Below, piece by piece: positions 47,060 to 56,087 of a DNA stretch of 64,000 nt. Source of the DNA: Methylocystis sp. KS32 (GTDB lineage: Bacteria > Pseudomonadota > Alphaproteobacteria > Rhizobiales > Beijerinckiaceae); NCBI GenBank assembly GCA_002862095.1, contig PHSQ01000004.1:244261-308260 (forward strand), read 5' to 3'. Below the pieces are notes generated by a model. That model did not search any database and had not been told where the DNA came from. It was given only the letters and a program-made list of their open reading frames with translations. The number at the start of each line of letters is the position of its first letter. The first letter of the stretch is position 1. The translations under genes were made by a program, and so were the position numbers.

Positions 47060-47677
47060 ATGATGCGCAACACGGCGGTCGCCGGATTGGCTTTTTTCGT
47101 TCTTGGCGGGATCGCCACGGCGGCGCCGCCGGCGCCCCGCGACCAGGGCGATTGGCCATGCCGTCAAATCAAGGTGCCAGATCTGTCTCTTGCCGCGATC
47201 TGGAACGGACCCCCCATCGAGGCGGCGGCCAAAACATGGCGCGAAGACACCGAGGTAAGCGATCTGGCGTCGAGGCTCGCGGCGCGGCGGACGCCGACGG
47301 AAACGGCGCAAAAGCTGATCGAGGACTTCGCCCAAGGAGCGGGCGGGGCGCGCAAGGAGCGTCTGCTGCGGTTGTTCGCGGGGGTTTACGACAAGCTGGA
47401 TAGAGAGCGCGGCGAGGTCATTGCTGGCCTCGACCGTTATGGGCGGGCGCAAAAGGAGATGGCGGAGCAGTTGCGCGAGCGAACGCAAAAATTACGCGAA
47501 GCCCAGGACTCCCACGCCGGGGCGGATAAGCTCAAGGAGCTCTCGGACGACTTGCAATGGGAGATGCGCGTTTTCGAGGAGCGCCGCAAGGCGATGACTT
47601 TTGTTTGCGAAACTCCCGCCCTCATCGAGCAGCGGCTCGGCGCCCTGGCCCGTTCGATCCAGGGGGCGCTCGAATGA
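47060..47677 (+). CDS. predicted periplasmic protein, unknown function
   Basis: 205 residues. A short signal peptide (MMRNTAVAGLAFFVLGGIATAAPPAPRDQ) precedes a helical, charged mature part. One Cys (WPCRQI) near the start and one near the end (VCETPALIEQRLG) could form a disulfide. A coiled-coil-like stretch lies at about 110-180. No family is recognised; I have not linked it to C1 metabolism, although it stands next to the H4MPT block on the other strand to the HisA-like gene. ATG 47060 is preferred over 47063. Confidence 0.7.
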   Translation: MMRNTAVAGLAFFVLGGIATAAPPAPRDQGDWPCRQIKVPDLSLAAIWNGPPIEAAAKTWREDTEVSDLASRLAARRTPTETAQKLIEDFAQGAGGARKERLLRLFAGVYDKLDRERGEVIAGLDRYGRAQKEMAEQLRERTQKLREAQDSHAGADKLKELSDDLQWEMRVFEERRKAMTFVCETPALIEQRLGALARSIQGALE

Positions 47678-47678
47678 A

Positions 47679-47706
47679 AAATCCCGGCGCCGCTCCGCGC
47701 CGGGAT
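47679..47706 (-). terminator. intrinsic terminator of the DUF2076 gene
   Basis: Minus strand: CATCCCGGCGC-GGAGCG-GCGCCGGGAT followed by T-run (ttttt). Lies about 12 nt past the DUF2076 stop. Confidence 0.85.
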
Positions 47707-47717
47707 GTCGTTCCGAG

Positions 47718-48482
47718 TTAGACGTCGAATCCGCCGTCGCCGCCGTCGCCGCCGTCATAGCCGTCATCCGGCTCGTAGTCGGCGTCCTGGGTGTCGTTGG
47801 AGTCGTCATAGGCTTGATCGTCGCTCGCGTCCCGCTCCGCTCCGCTCGACGGGTCGTCGCCGTAATAGTTATTTACGATCGTCGTGTCGGACCCGCCAAA
47901 AGCGGATTTCTGGTAGCCCTGATCGATTCCGAAGCTGCTTCCCATTCCGCCGCCGTGGAATAGACTTCGAATGCCATCCGCGAGCAAGACGCCGCCGGCT
48001 ACGCCAGCCGCCGCGCCCAGCGCTCCTTTGAGAAAACCACCGGGAGCCGGGGGCGCGAAGCCAGCTTGGCCTGGAGCAAAACCGCCCGGTGGCGGCGCAT
48101 AGCCGGGACCCGGCTGCTGAGGCGCGGGGCCGGATCCCCACGGCCCCCCTTGCGGGTAAGCGGGAGGCGGCGCCATGGAGCGAGGCGGCGGCGCAGGGGC
48201 TTGGGTCCCTCCGCCGAAAAGTCCGCCGAGAAAACTCGTCGATTGCTTCGGCGCCGATTCGAGCTCGCGCAACCGCGCCTCCATTTGCTGAATCTTCTGA
48301 TTCGCCGACTGGAGCGCGAAATCCTGCACTATGACGGTCTGCGCAAGGAGATAAGGAGCCGTGGGCTGAACCTTCACCTGGTCATTGATAAAAGCTTCCG
48401 CCTCCTGGTCGCGCGGCGAGGATGCGGCGTTCTTGATGCGCTCGAACAGGCCGGCGAGGAGTTGGCGTTCTTCGGGTGACAT
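47718..48482 (-). CDS. DUF2076 family protein
   Basis: 254 residues. The N-terminal SPEERQLLAGLFERIKNAASSPRDQEAEAFINDQV and the coiled coil (QSANQKIQQMEARLRELES) are typical of DUF2076. A Pro/Gly-rich middle (PPPAYPQGGPWGSGPAPQQPG) follows, then a hydrophobic Gly/Ala segment (GALGAAAGVAGGVLLADGI) and an acidic, repetitive C-terminus (DDGYDGGDGGDGGFDV). Found in alphaproteobacteria and thought to be periplasmic or membrane-linked; role unknown. Terminated separately. Confidence 0.9.
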   Translation of the reverse strand: MSPEERQLLAGLFERIKNAASSPRDQEAEAFINDQVKVQPTAPYLLAQTVIVQDFALQSANQKIQQMEARLRELESAPKQSTSFLGGLFGGGTQAPAPPPRSMAPPPAYPQGGPWGSGPAPQQPGPGYAPPPGGFAPGQAGFAPPAPGGFLKGALGAAAGVAGGVLLADGIRSLFHGGGMGSSFGIDQGYQKSAFGGSDTTIVNNYYGDDPSSGAERDASDDQAYDDSNDTQDADYEPDDGYDGGDGGDGGFDV

Positions 48483-48606
48483 TGGTCTCTCCGATTTGGA
48501 GCCGGCCCGTGAGGCCCGGCGCGTCGAATATGGGAGCGAAGCCGCCCGGCGCCAAGAGGGCGTCTTCCGAATTCAAAAAGAACGAGCGGAAAATTGCGAG
48601 AAAGGG

Positions 48607-49731
48607 TTATTCCCCGACGAGCGCCATGTCGTCCCGGTGGATCAGCTCGTCTGGCCCCTTAAAGCCAAGCAAGCCTTGGATATCCTTGGATGAACGTCCG
48701 ATGATCCTTACCGCGTCAACGGCGTCGTAGGTGACGAGACCGCGGCCGATCTCGCCGCCGTGGGCGTCGCGGATCACGATGCAGTCGCCGCGCGCGAAAA
48801 CGCCTTCGACGCGTGTAACGCCCGCCGGAAGAAGGCTCTTGCCGTTGGCGAGCGCGCGCGCGGCCCCGGCGTCGAGATGGGCGGCCCCCTTGGGCTCCAG
48901 CGAGCCGGCGATCCATTTCTTGCGCGCGGTCACCGGGTTCGATGGCGTGAGGAACCAGCTGCATCGTCCGCCGGCGGCGATGCGCGACAGCGGGGCGGGC
49001 TCGCGGCCGTCCGCGATGATCATATGAGAGCCGCCGGTGGCGGCGATCTTCGCCGCCTCGATTTTGGTCCGCATTCCGCCGCGAGAGAAGATCGAGGCGG
49101 CGCCGCCGGCCATCGCCTCGATTTCGGCCGTCACTCGCGGCACTATGGGTATGAGCCGAGCGTCGGGGTTGTCGCCGGGCGGCGCTGTATAGAGACCGTC
49201 GACGTCCGAGAGCAGCACCAGCAGGTCGGCGCTGGCCATTGTCGCGACGCGAGCCGCGAGCCGGTCGTTATCGCCATAGCGTATTTCGGCGGTCGCGACC
49301 GTGTCGTTCTCATTTATGATCGGCACCGCACGCAAATTGAGCAGTCGATTGAGGCATTCTCGAGCATAAAGATAGCGTCGTCGCTCTTCGGTGTCGCCGA
49401 AAGTGACGAGGATCTGCCCGGCGATCATCCCTCGATCCCCGAGAACCTGCGCCCAGATGCGGGCCAGGGCGATCTGGCCGACGGCGGCGGCGGCCTGGCT
49501 ATCCTCCAGCGGAAGCGGTCCCGGAGGCAGACCAAGCACGCTGCGCCCCAGCGCGACGGAGCCCGAGGAGACCACCATGACCTCGGCGCCGCGCCGGTGC
49601 AGCGCCAGCAGATCGTCGGCGAGCCGCTCCAGCCATTCTTTTTTCACCGAGGCGGCGCTGGGCTCGACGAGAAGAGAGGAACCGACCTTGACGACGATGC
49701 GCTTGAAAGAATCGAGAGAGGGCGTGGACAC
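48607..49731 (-). CDS. proB: glutamate 5-kinase ProB
   Basis: 374 residues. The amino-acid kinase domain ([58 protein letters not shown] and [13 protein letters not shown]) is followed by a PUA domain ([40 protein letters not shown]). It catalyses the first step of proline synthesis, phosphorylation of glutamate. GTG start at 49731. The usual upstream partner obgE is not on this side, and proA is absent from the window. Confidence 0.96.
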   Translation of the reverse strand: MSTPSLDSFKRIVVKVGSSLLVEPSAASVKKEWLERLADDLLALHRRGAEVMVVSSGSVALGRSVLGLPPGPLPLEDSQAAAAVGQIALARIWAQVLGDRGMIAGQILVTFGDTEERRRYLYARECLNRLLNLRAVPIINENDTVATAEIRYGDNDRLAARVATMASADLLVLLSDVDGLYTAPPGDNPDARLIPIVPRVTAEIEAMAGGAASIFSRGGMRTKIEAAKIAATGGSHMIIADGREPAPLSRIAAGGRCSWFLTPSNPVTARKKWIAGSLEPKGAAHLDAGAARALANGKSLLPAGVTRVEGVFARGDCIVIRDAHGGEIGRGLVTYDAVDAVRIIGRSSKDIQGLLGFKGPDELIHRDDMALVGE

Positions 49732-49794
49732 GGCGAAAGCGCTATAAAGCCCGCCGAGCGGGCGCCGATGAGTGAATTTTGGGCTTTCTCGAAA

Positions 49795-49870
49795 TGGCAG
49801 GAGTGGCAGGGCTCGAACCTGCGACCCCCGGTTTTGGAGACCGGTGCTCTACCAATTGAGCTACACTCCT
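49795..49870 (-). tRNA. tRNA-Trp (CCA)
   Basis: 76 nt with encoded CCA. Acceptor stem AGGAGTG pairs with CACTCCT with discriminator G. The anticodon stem CCGGT/ACCGG encloses CTCCAAA, so the anticodon is CCA, reading UGG. D and T arms are canonical. It lies 63 nt upstream of proB on the same strand; the common neighbours secE and nusG are absent. Confidence 0.97.
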
Positions 49871-49998
49871 GCATGTCGCTACGCCCGTTTGGGAAACAGG
49901 CTCCAAGGGGTCGCCCTCTGGCGCGACGCGACTTCAATGCCGCAACCCCGGCCCGGATGCAAGAGGCCGACGCAAATTTTGCGTCAACCTCTCGCCAT

Positions 49999-50508
49999 TC
50001 AGGAGTTTCCTCCGTTCAACACGGTGACGGCGCGGCGGTTTTGCGACCAGCAGGAAATGTCGTCGCACACGGCGACCGGGCGTTCCTTGCCATAGCTGGT
50101 GGTGTGTATGCGCGAGACGGAGATCCCATGCGAAGCAAGGTAGTTCTTGACCGATTCCGCGCGCCTTGCGCCAAGCGCGAAGTTATATTCGCGCGTGCCG
50201 CGCTCGTCGGCATGGCCTTCGACGGTGAAATGATAACGAGGATAACGGCTTAGCCATTCAGCTTGTTTGTCGAGAGTCGACTGCGCCGTTGCGCTCAAAT
50301 CGGTCGAATCGGTGTCGAAGAACACGCGGTCGCCGACATTGACCACGAAGTCCTGCGGGCTGCCCGGAGCGGCGGCCCCCCGGGTGCCGGAGGCGAAACG
50401 ATCCGCTCCCGCCTCGTCGGCCGTGTTTTTGGCGCAGGCCGAAATCGCCAGGGTCGCGAGCAAGATTGTGACGATTTTTGCGGCGCGGAGCCTGCGGGCA
50501 AGCTGCAT
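49999..50508 (-). CDS. pal: peptidoglycan-associated lipoprotein Pal
   Basis: 169 residues. A lipoprotein signal ends at the lipobox LAISAC (Cys25). The OmpA-like domain (FFDTDSTDLSATAQSTLDKQAEWLSRYP, TVEGHADERGTREYNFALGARRAESVKNYL) binds peptidoglycan. In the Tol-Pal system it is the outer-membrane anchor. tolB, normally just upstream, is not present here; 446 nt without a long gene separate its start from the short ORFs at 50955. A paired 12-bp direct repeat lies 177 nt upstream of its start. Confidence 0.94.
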   Translation of the reverse strand: MQLARRLRAAKIVTILLATLAISACAKNTADEAGADRFASGTRGAAAPGSPQDFVVNVGDRVFFDTDSTDLSATAQSTLDKQAEWLSRYPRYHFTVEGHADERGTREYNFALGARRAESVKNYLASHGISVSRIHTTSYGKERPVAVCDDISCWSQNRRAVTVLNGGNS

Positions 50509-50684
50509 GATGTCAAACTCCTGTCACGGACTTGTATCGGCGTGGGGGCGGGGCGCCCGCCTCGCCCTCCAACGGACCGGCGGCGCGAGAGGCTCTCAGT
50601 CCTAGTCACGCAGGGTTAAGGGAAGGTTTTGGAAACCTTGATACGTTCTTCACCGAGGCTGTGGCATTTTCGCAAGTGGCCCTT

Positions 50685-50715
50685 TTGCTTAACAAAGGCT
50701 TAATTGCTTAACAAA
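50685..50715. promoter_or_regulatory. paired direct repeat TTGCTTAACAAA
   Basis: Two exact copies, 50685-50696 and 50704-50715, start 19 nt apart, nearly two helical turns. Each is partly palindromic (TTG-CTTAA-CAA). Such spacing suits a dimeric regulator. It lies 177 nt upstream of pal and 240 nt before the short ORF pair. The remainder of the gap (50509-50954) holds no recognised gene. Confidence 0.4.
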
Positions 50716-50954
50716 AGATGAATGGCGAATTTGCGGCTGTGGCGGCGGCGCGGATATGCCGCGCGCCGGCGGTGTAGCGCATTTTCTTTGCGCATAGTTT
50801 CTCGAAACACGCAAAGTGGCTAATATATTGTACAGCTTCGGCCTGTTTTGGCGGCATACCAACTAGCTTTACGCCTCACTGCCAAATTGCCGCACCGCGT
50901 AACTACTGTATTTTTGCGATCTTGCGACAAATAAACGCAGGGAGGCAGACTTGT

Positions 50955-51062
50955 ATGAAGTGGCAAAGGCATTGCATTTCCTCCGATACCGAAAGGGTGA
51001 TCGAGAAATATGAATCCGCTTGGCGTGGACGATGGCGTCCGTCAAGTATTATAGGAGTATGA
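50955..51062 (+). CDS. short ORF A (35 residues), unknown
   Basis: ATG 50955 follows an AGGGAGG Shine-Dalgarno with 9-nt spacing. The product is a basic, polar peptide with Trp at three places and one Cys (MKWQRHCISSDTERVIEKY...). Its end overlaps the ribosome-binding site of the next ORF, and its TGA stop is 3 nt before that ATG, so translation should be coupled. No family is recognised. It may be a leader peptide or a real small protein. Confidence 0.45.
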   Translation: MKWQRHCISSDTERVIEKYESAWRGRWRPSSIIGV

Positions 51063-51065
51063 CGC

Positions 51066-51182
51066 ATGATGAGACCCGACCAATTGTACGCTATTTTGCA
51101 GATTATGCGTTATGGCTCGCTTGTGCTGGCTATCTTGTTTGCGAGCAAAATCGTCGCCTACGCCGCGCACACGATGCACTGA
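51066..51182 (+). CDS. short ORF B (38 residues), predicted single-helix membrane peptide
   Basis: ATG 51066 follows AGGAG with 8-nt spacing; a second ATG is in frame. The product has a short polar start (MMRPDQLYAILQ), one hydrophobic helix (YGSLVLAILFASKIVAYAA) and a short His tail (HTMH). It begins 3 nt after the stop of ORF A. No family is recognised; it resembles small subunits or regulators of membrane complexes only in general form. Confidence 0.5.
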   Translation: MMRPDQLYAILQIMRYGSLVLAILFASKIVAYAAHTMH

Positions 51183-51274
51183 CCCTTTTTGCGTTTTCGC
51201 GGACCGTTAACGGCGCGAGGGCGTCTTTAACGCCGCGCGTTGAAGACCGATAATTCAAGAAATTTTTGACGCTC

Positions 51275-51388
51275 GAGCAAAATCCGAAAAAGTTGATAGG
51301 CTTTGTCGATTGGATTTTGTTCCAGCTTTTTGAACCTGGAGCGATTTCTTAATCGACCAGACGATTCCGTCTGGTCGATAAGCGCTCA
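51275..51388 (+). repeat. dispersed intergenic repeat, copy B
   Basis: GAGCAAAATCCGAAAAAGTT ... ATTTTGTTCCAGC ... ACCAGACGATTCCGTCTGGT. Close to copies A and C. The gap 51183-51707 otherwise holds the palindrome at 51580 and no gene. Confidence 0.88.
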
Positions 51389-51579
51389 AATTCCCTCCTC
51401 AACAGTTCATTTGGCCGAACGCTTCCGTCGGAGAGGACAAGGCGGCGGACTCATAATCCGCTCTTGGCCGGCGCGGCCGAGGCGATTCGCCCGATTTTGA
51501 GCAAAGGTCGCGCAGGGCGATGGCCGTTCGACGCCCTCCGCCGCCGCTAAAAAAGGCTTGAAAATTGGGACTTTAGCGT

Positions 51580-51592
51580 AAGCGTAACGCTT
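51580..51592. promoter_or_regulatory. palindrome AAGCGT-A-ACGCTT before the RND operon
   Basis: A perfect 6+1+6 inverted repeat (51580-51592), itself inside a longer symmetric T/A-flanked stretch (about 51573-51595), 116 nt upstream of the RND permease start. A likely operator for a TetR/MerR-like repressor. No regulator gene adjoins. A second imperfect palindrome ACCAT-GCCAT-ATGGT lies near 51623. Confidence 0.5.
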
Positions 51593-51707
51593 TAAAAATT
51601 ATTTAAATTTCCTGCCGTTCAACCATGCCATATGGTCGCACTCAAATCACGGAGGCCCCGTTCTCAGGGTTCTCTCCGCCGCCTTAACTGGAGCTGCGAT
51701 CTAAGTA

Positions 51708-54700
51708 ATGCTAGGCATCGTCCGAATTGCCTTGGAGCGGCCGTACACGTTCGTCGTCATGGCCATGTTCATCCTGCTCATGGGCGTTAAGGCGTGGTTG
51801 GGAACGCCGACAGATATTTTTCCCAATATCGGCATTCCGGTCATCAGCGTGGTTTGGACCTATAACGGCCTGCCGCCCGACGACATGTCGGGTCGTATTA
51901 TTTATTTCTACGAACGAACGCTGACGGCGCAGGTCAACGATATTCAGCATCTCGAGTCCCAGTCGCTGCCCGGCTATGGCGTCGTGAAGGTCTATTTTCA
52001 ACCGAATGTGAAAATAGACATGGCTATTGCCCAAGTGACGGCGGCTTCGCAGACGGTGTTGAAATATCTGCCGGCCGGCGTGACGCCGCCCTATGTGCTC
52101 TCGTTCAATGCGTCGAGCGTGCCGGTCCTCCAGTTGGCGTTGTCCAGCAAGACCTTGTCCGAAGCCGAATTGTTCGATTACGGACAAAACTTCATCAGGC
52201 CGCAACTCGCGACCGTGGCGGGCGCGGCGATTCCTTCGCCCTATGGCGGCAAGGTGCGTCAGGTGCAGGTCGACATCGATCAGGAGAAGATGCGCACCAT
52301 TGGCGTCTCGGCGCAGGATGTCGTCAACACCATCGCGGATCAGAACCTTATTACGCCTGTCGGCACCGAGAAGGTCGGCGAGTACGAGTACATTATCACT
52401 CTCAACGACTCGCCAATCGAAATCGCCGAACTGAACAATCTGCCGATCAAGAAGGCGGATGGAACCATCAATTATATCCGAGACGTCGCTTTCGTTCACG
52501 ATAGCTATCCGCCCCAGATCAACATCGTCCGGGTGGACGGCAAGGCCGCCGTTCTCATGACCATACAGAAGGTCGGCTCGGTCTCCACTCTGGACGTCAT
52601 CCAGGGCGTGAAGGATCTTTTGCCGAAGATTAGAGAATCCCTGCCCGAGGGGCTCGAACTGGTCGCGGTCGGAGATCAATCGGCCTTCGTTCAGGCCGCG
52701 GTGAACAACGTCATTCAGGAAGGCGCGACCGCCGCTGCTCTGACAGCCTTGATGATCTTGCTTTTTCTCGGCACATGGCGCTCGACGCTGATCATCACGG
52801 TTTCGATACCTCTGGCGATCCTGAGCGCCATCGCCGTTCTTTCCGCCTTCGGGGAAACCATCAACGTCATGACTTTGGGCGGGCTCGCGCTCGCGGTCGG
52901 CATTCTGGTCGACGACGCTACCGTCACCATCGAAAACATCGACCGGCATCTGGAGATGGGCGACCATATCGTCGATGCGATTCTCGACGGCGCGTCGGAG
53001 ATCATGATTCCCGCGACCGTGTCGTTGCTGTCGATGTCCATCGTCTTCGTTCCAACCTTTGGGCTTGGCGGAGTGGCCGGATACCTCTTCAGGCCGATGT
53101 CGGAAGCCGTCATCATCTCGCTCCTGGCGTCCTATGTGTTGACCTATACCCTGGTCCCGACGCTCGCGCGTTATCTTCTGGCCGACCAGGTCCATCATGG
53201 TCATGAAGCGCCGCCAAGCCGGAATCCGCTGGTTCGGTTTCAGCGCGGATTCATGCATCGATTTGAAAATGTGCGCGCAACCTATCGCCAACTGCTTTCG
53301 GCAGTGCTCGCGCGTCCATGGCCATTCGTCGTCGGCCTGATGGGTGCTGTCATTATCTCTTTCGGCCTCGCGCCGTTCCTTGGGCAGGGCTTTTTCCCGA
53401 CGGTGGAATCGACGCAAATAAAATTGCACCTTCGAGCGCCGATGGGGACGCGTATCGAAGAGGCGGGTTTGCTGTGCAATCGGGTCGAGAAGGAAATCCA
53501 CAAAATCATTCCTTCGGACGCGATCGATAGCATCGTCGACAACATTGGTCTGCCCATCAGCGGCATCAATATCGCCTATGGCAATTCGGGAACGATTGGC
53601 GTCGGCGACGCCGATCTGTTGATTACGCTCAAGAAAGGTCAGGAGCGGAACACGGAAGAATACATCGACGCCCTGAGAGACGAGCTTCCGAGGGCTTTTC
53701 CCGCAACGAGCTTCGCCATGCTTCCCGCGGACATCGTGACGCAAGTGCTCAATTTCGGCCTGCCGTCTCCGATCGACGTCCAGGTGGCGGGCAATCAGGC
53801 CGAGGCCAATCGCACCTACATAGACAAGATTTACAGGGAAATCGCTCTGGTCACCGGCGTCGCCGATGCGCGAATACAGGAGGTTTCCAATTATCCGACC
53901 TTCCTGGTGAACGTTAATCGCACGCTTTCGCTCGATGTCGGCTTGACCGAAAGGGACTTCGCCAATTCGATGCAAACCGAGCTTTCCGGGAGCATCCAAA
54001 CCGCTCCGACCTTTTGGCTCAACCCCAAGAACGGCGTTTCATATCCAATCGTCGTGCAGACTCCGCAATATTGGTTGAACAGCATGAACGCGCTCGTGAA
54101 CATGCCGATCACCGGCGCGAAGGGAAACCAATTGCTTGGCGCAATGGCGGATGTGCAGCGCAGTTGGAGCGACGCTGTCGTCGCGCACTACAACGTGCAG
54201 CCGGTCATCGACATTTACGCCAGCACTCACGGACGCGATCTTGGGGCGGTGGCGAAGGATATCCAGTCGATACTCACGCGTACGGCTTCGGAGGCTCCCA
54301 AGGGGTCGACCGTGGTGTTGCGCGGACAGGTGTCGACAATGATGAGCGCCTATTCGCAGCTCTTCACCGGATTGGCGCTCTCGATCGTGCTCATCTACAT
54401 GCTGATGGTCGTCAATTTTCAGTCGTGGCTCGACCCCTTCGTCATCATCACCGCGTTGCCGGCCGCCCTCTCGGGCATTGTGTGGGCGTTGTTCCTGACA
54501 TTCACCAACCTTTCGGTCCCTGCGCTCACGGGAGCGATCATGTGCATGGGCGTCGCCACCGCGAACAGTGTTCTGGTGGTCAGTTTCGCGCGCGAACGGC
54601 TGTCGGAAGGCGCGGACCCTATAACCGCGGCTCTGGACGCTGGTTTCACCCGGTTCCGTCCGGTGATGATGACGGCGCTAGCCATGATCATCGGCATGTT

Positions 54701-54857
54701 GCCGATGGCGCTCAGCGCGGAGCAAAACGCGCCTTTGGGACGCGCGGTGATGGGGGGGCTGTCTTGCGCGACGATCGCGACGCTGTTCTTCGTCCCCGTG
54801 GTCTTCAGTCTGGTACATGCTCGAAAGAGCGAAAGCGAAGCGCCGGAAGGCGTTTGA
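51708..54857 (+). CDS. RND multidrug/solvent efflux inner-membrane permease
   Basis: 1049 residues, the standard size. Twelve transmembrane segments with two large periplasmic loops. The helix 4 segment includes GGLALAVGILVDDATVTIENIDRHLE (the paired Asp of the proton relay), and helix 10 carries the equivalent polar residues. It starts IVRIALERPYTFVVMAMFILLMG, unlike AcrB's start but normal for the CzcA/HAE relatives. It exchanges protons for drug- or hydrophobe-like substrates. First gene of a complete three-part operon. Confidence 0.95.
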   Translation: MLGIVRIALERPYTFVVMAMFILLMGVKAWLGTPTDIFPNIGIPVISVVWTYNGLPPDDMSGRIIYFYERTLTAQVNDIQHLESQSLPGYGVVKVYFQPNVKIDMAIAQVTAASQTVLKYLPAGVTPPYVLSFNASSVPVLQLALSSKTLSEAELFDYGQNFIRPQLATVAGAAIPSPYGGKVRQVQVDIDQEKMRTIGVSAQDVVNTIADQNLITPVGTEKVGEYEYIITLNDSPIEIAELNNLPIKKADGTINYIRDVAFVHDSYPPQINIVRVDGKAAVLMTIQKVGSVSTLDVIQGVKDLLPKIRESLPEGLELVAVGDQSAFVQAAVNNVIQEGATAAALTALMILLFLGTWRSTLIITVSIPLAILSAIAVLSAFGETINVMTLGGLALAVGILVDDATVTIENIDRHLEMGDHIVDAILDGASEIMIPATVSLLSMSIVFVPTFGLGGVAGYLFRPMSEAVIISLLASYVLTYTLVPTLARYLLADQVHHGHEAPPSRNPLVRFQRGFMHRFENVRATYRQLLSAVLARPWPFVVGLMGAVIISFGLAPFLGQGFFPTVESTQIKLHLRAPMGTRIEEAGLLCNRVEKEIHKIIPSDAIDSIVDNIGLPISGINIAYGNSGTIGVGDADLLITLKKGQERNTEEYIDALRDELPRAFPATSFAMLPADIVTQVLNFGLPSPIDVQVAGNQAEANRTYIDKIYREIALVTGVADARIQEVSNYPTFLVNVNRTLSLDVGLTERDFANSMQTELSGSIQTAPTFWLNPKNGVSYPIVVQTPQYWLNSMNALVNMPITGAKGNQLLGAMADVQRSWSDAVVAHYNVQPVIDIYASTHGRDLGAVAKDIQSILTRTASEAPKGSTVVLRGQVSTMMSAYSQLFTGLALSIVLIYMLMVVNFQSWLDPFVIITALPAALSGIVWALFLTFTNLSVPALTGAIMCMGVATANSVLVVSFARERLSEGADPITAALDAGFTRFRPVMMTALAMIIGMLPMALSAEQNAPLGRAVMGGLSCATIATLFFVPVVFSLVHARKSESEAPEGV

Positions 54858-54875
54858 ACCAAGAGAAATTTGCTT

Positions 54876-56087
54876 ATGTCTAACGCTGACAAGGTCGAAC
54901 GCCGCAGCAACGACGAGAGTGCTCCGGTGTTGGTGCGGAAGGCCAAGCGCTGGCTGATAATTATCGCGGTAGTGGCTCTTGCGCTTGCAATATTCGGGAT
55001 CGTAACCCGCAAGATCGAGCAGGGGCGACTCGCGGAATGGACCCAAAAACAGGCGGTGCCGTCGGTAGCGACGACCTTGCCCTTGAAAGGGAGCGGCCAG
55101 CAGGAGTTAATTCTTCCCGCCGTGATCCAGGGTCTGTTCAATGCGGAAATACGCGCCCGCGTAAACGGCTACATCAAGGAATGGCGCTATGACATCGGCG
55201 CCCGCCTGAAATCCGGCGAAATTCTCGCGGTCATAGATGCGCCCGATCTGGATCAGCAGTTCGAACAGGCCAAGGGCGAACTGTCCCGGGCGGTCGCGCA
55301 CATGAATCTTGCGAAGCTGACTTCCAAGAGATGGGAGGCGTTGCGTTCGTCCACGGCGGTCTCGCAGCAGAGCGCCGACGAGAAGAGCGGCGACACCGAA
55401 GCAAAAGTCGCCGATTTGTCCGCTGCGAAATCGAACCTCGAACGGCTCAACGCGCTGGAAGGTTTCAAACAGATCATAGCGCCTTTCGACTGCGTGGTGA
55501 CGGCGCGCAAGATCGACATTGGCGTGCTGGTTGGCCCGGGAAACCAGCTTGAACTGTTCGATGTCTCCGACATTCATCAGGTCTATATTTATGTGCGCGT
55601 CCCGCAGGCTTACGCCTCCCAACTCGTCGAGGGCATGAAGACCACTTTGACCTTGCCGCAATACAAGAATCGGGTCTTCAACGCCCGCCTGCTCTCGACA
55701 TCGAGCGCCATCGCCGAAAGCTCGCGCACGCTCTTGGTCCAGCTTATCGCCGACAATCCCGACTACGCGCTTCTTCCCGGCGCTTATACGGAAGTCCACT
55801 TCTCGTTGTCTGGCAACCCGGGCGTGATGCGTGTGCCCTCGAATACGCTTTTCTATCGCAACAATGCTGTAAACGTCGCGATCGTCGGGCCGGATCAAAA
55901 AGTGACGGTGAAGAAAGTTGAAATCGTGCGCGATCTCGGGGAAGTGGTCGAGGTTACGGGCGTTTCCCCGTCGGATCGGCTGATCCAATATCCGTCGGAG
56001 ACGATCGGTAACGGCGACGTAGTGAAAATTGCGGAGAAGGAGCACGCGGAGAGCGGCTCCAGCGCAAAAAAAGCCGAGGCCAAGTAG
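54876..56087 (+). CDS. RND efflux membrane fusion (adaptor) protein
   Basis: 403 residues. One N-terminal helix (RWLIIIAVVALALAIFGIV) is followed by the lipoyl/biotinyl half-domains (IRARVNGYIKEWRYDIGARLKSGEILAVIDAPDLDQQFEQAKGEL, and IIAPFDCVVTARKIDIGVLVGPGNQLELFDVSDIHQVYIYVRVPQ) typical of HlyD/AcrA-like adaptors. A coiled-coil hairpin is in between. The ATG 54876 is preferred to a TTG two codons before. It starts 18 nt after the permease, and the outer-membrane gene follows directly. Confidence 0.93.
   Translation: MSNADKVERRSNDESAPVLVRKAKRWLIIIAVVALALAIFGIVTRKIEQGRLAEWTQKQAVPSVATTLPLKGSGQQELILPAVIQGLFNAEIRARVNGYIKEWRYDIGARLKSGEILAVIDAPDLDQQFEQAKGELSRAVAHMNLAKLTSKRWEALRSSTAVSQQSADEKSGDTEAKVADLSAAKSNLERLNALEGFKQIIAPFDCVVTARKIDIGVLVGPGNQLELFDVSDIHQVYIYVRVPQAYASQLVEGMKTTLTLPQYKNRVFNARLLSTSSAIAESSRTLLVQLIADNPDYALLPGAYTEVHFSLSGNPGVMRVPSNTLFYRNNAVNVAIVGPDQKVTVKKVEIVRDLGEVVEVTGVSPSDRLIQYPSETIGNGDVVKIAEKEHAESGSSAKKAEAK

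Noticed and set aside
51020-51253. 77-codon ORF across the short-ORF region
   Set aside because: It has no ribosome-binding site and reads across the well-signposted short ORFs A and B in a different frame.
51711-53999. 762-codon minus-strand frame over the RND permease
   Set aside because: Shadow frame; permease motifs on the plus strand are unambiguous.
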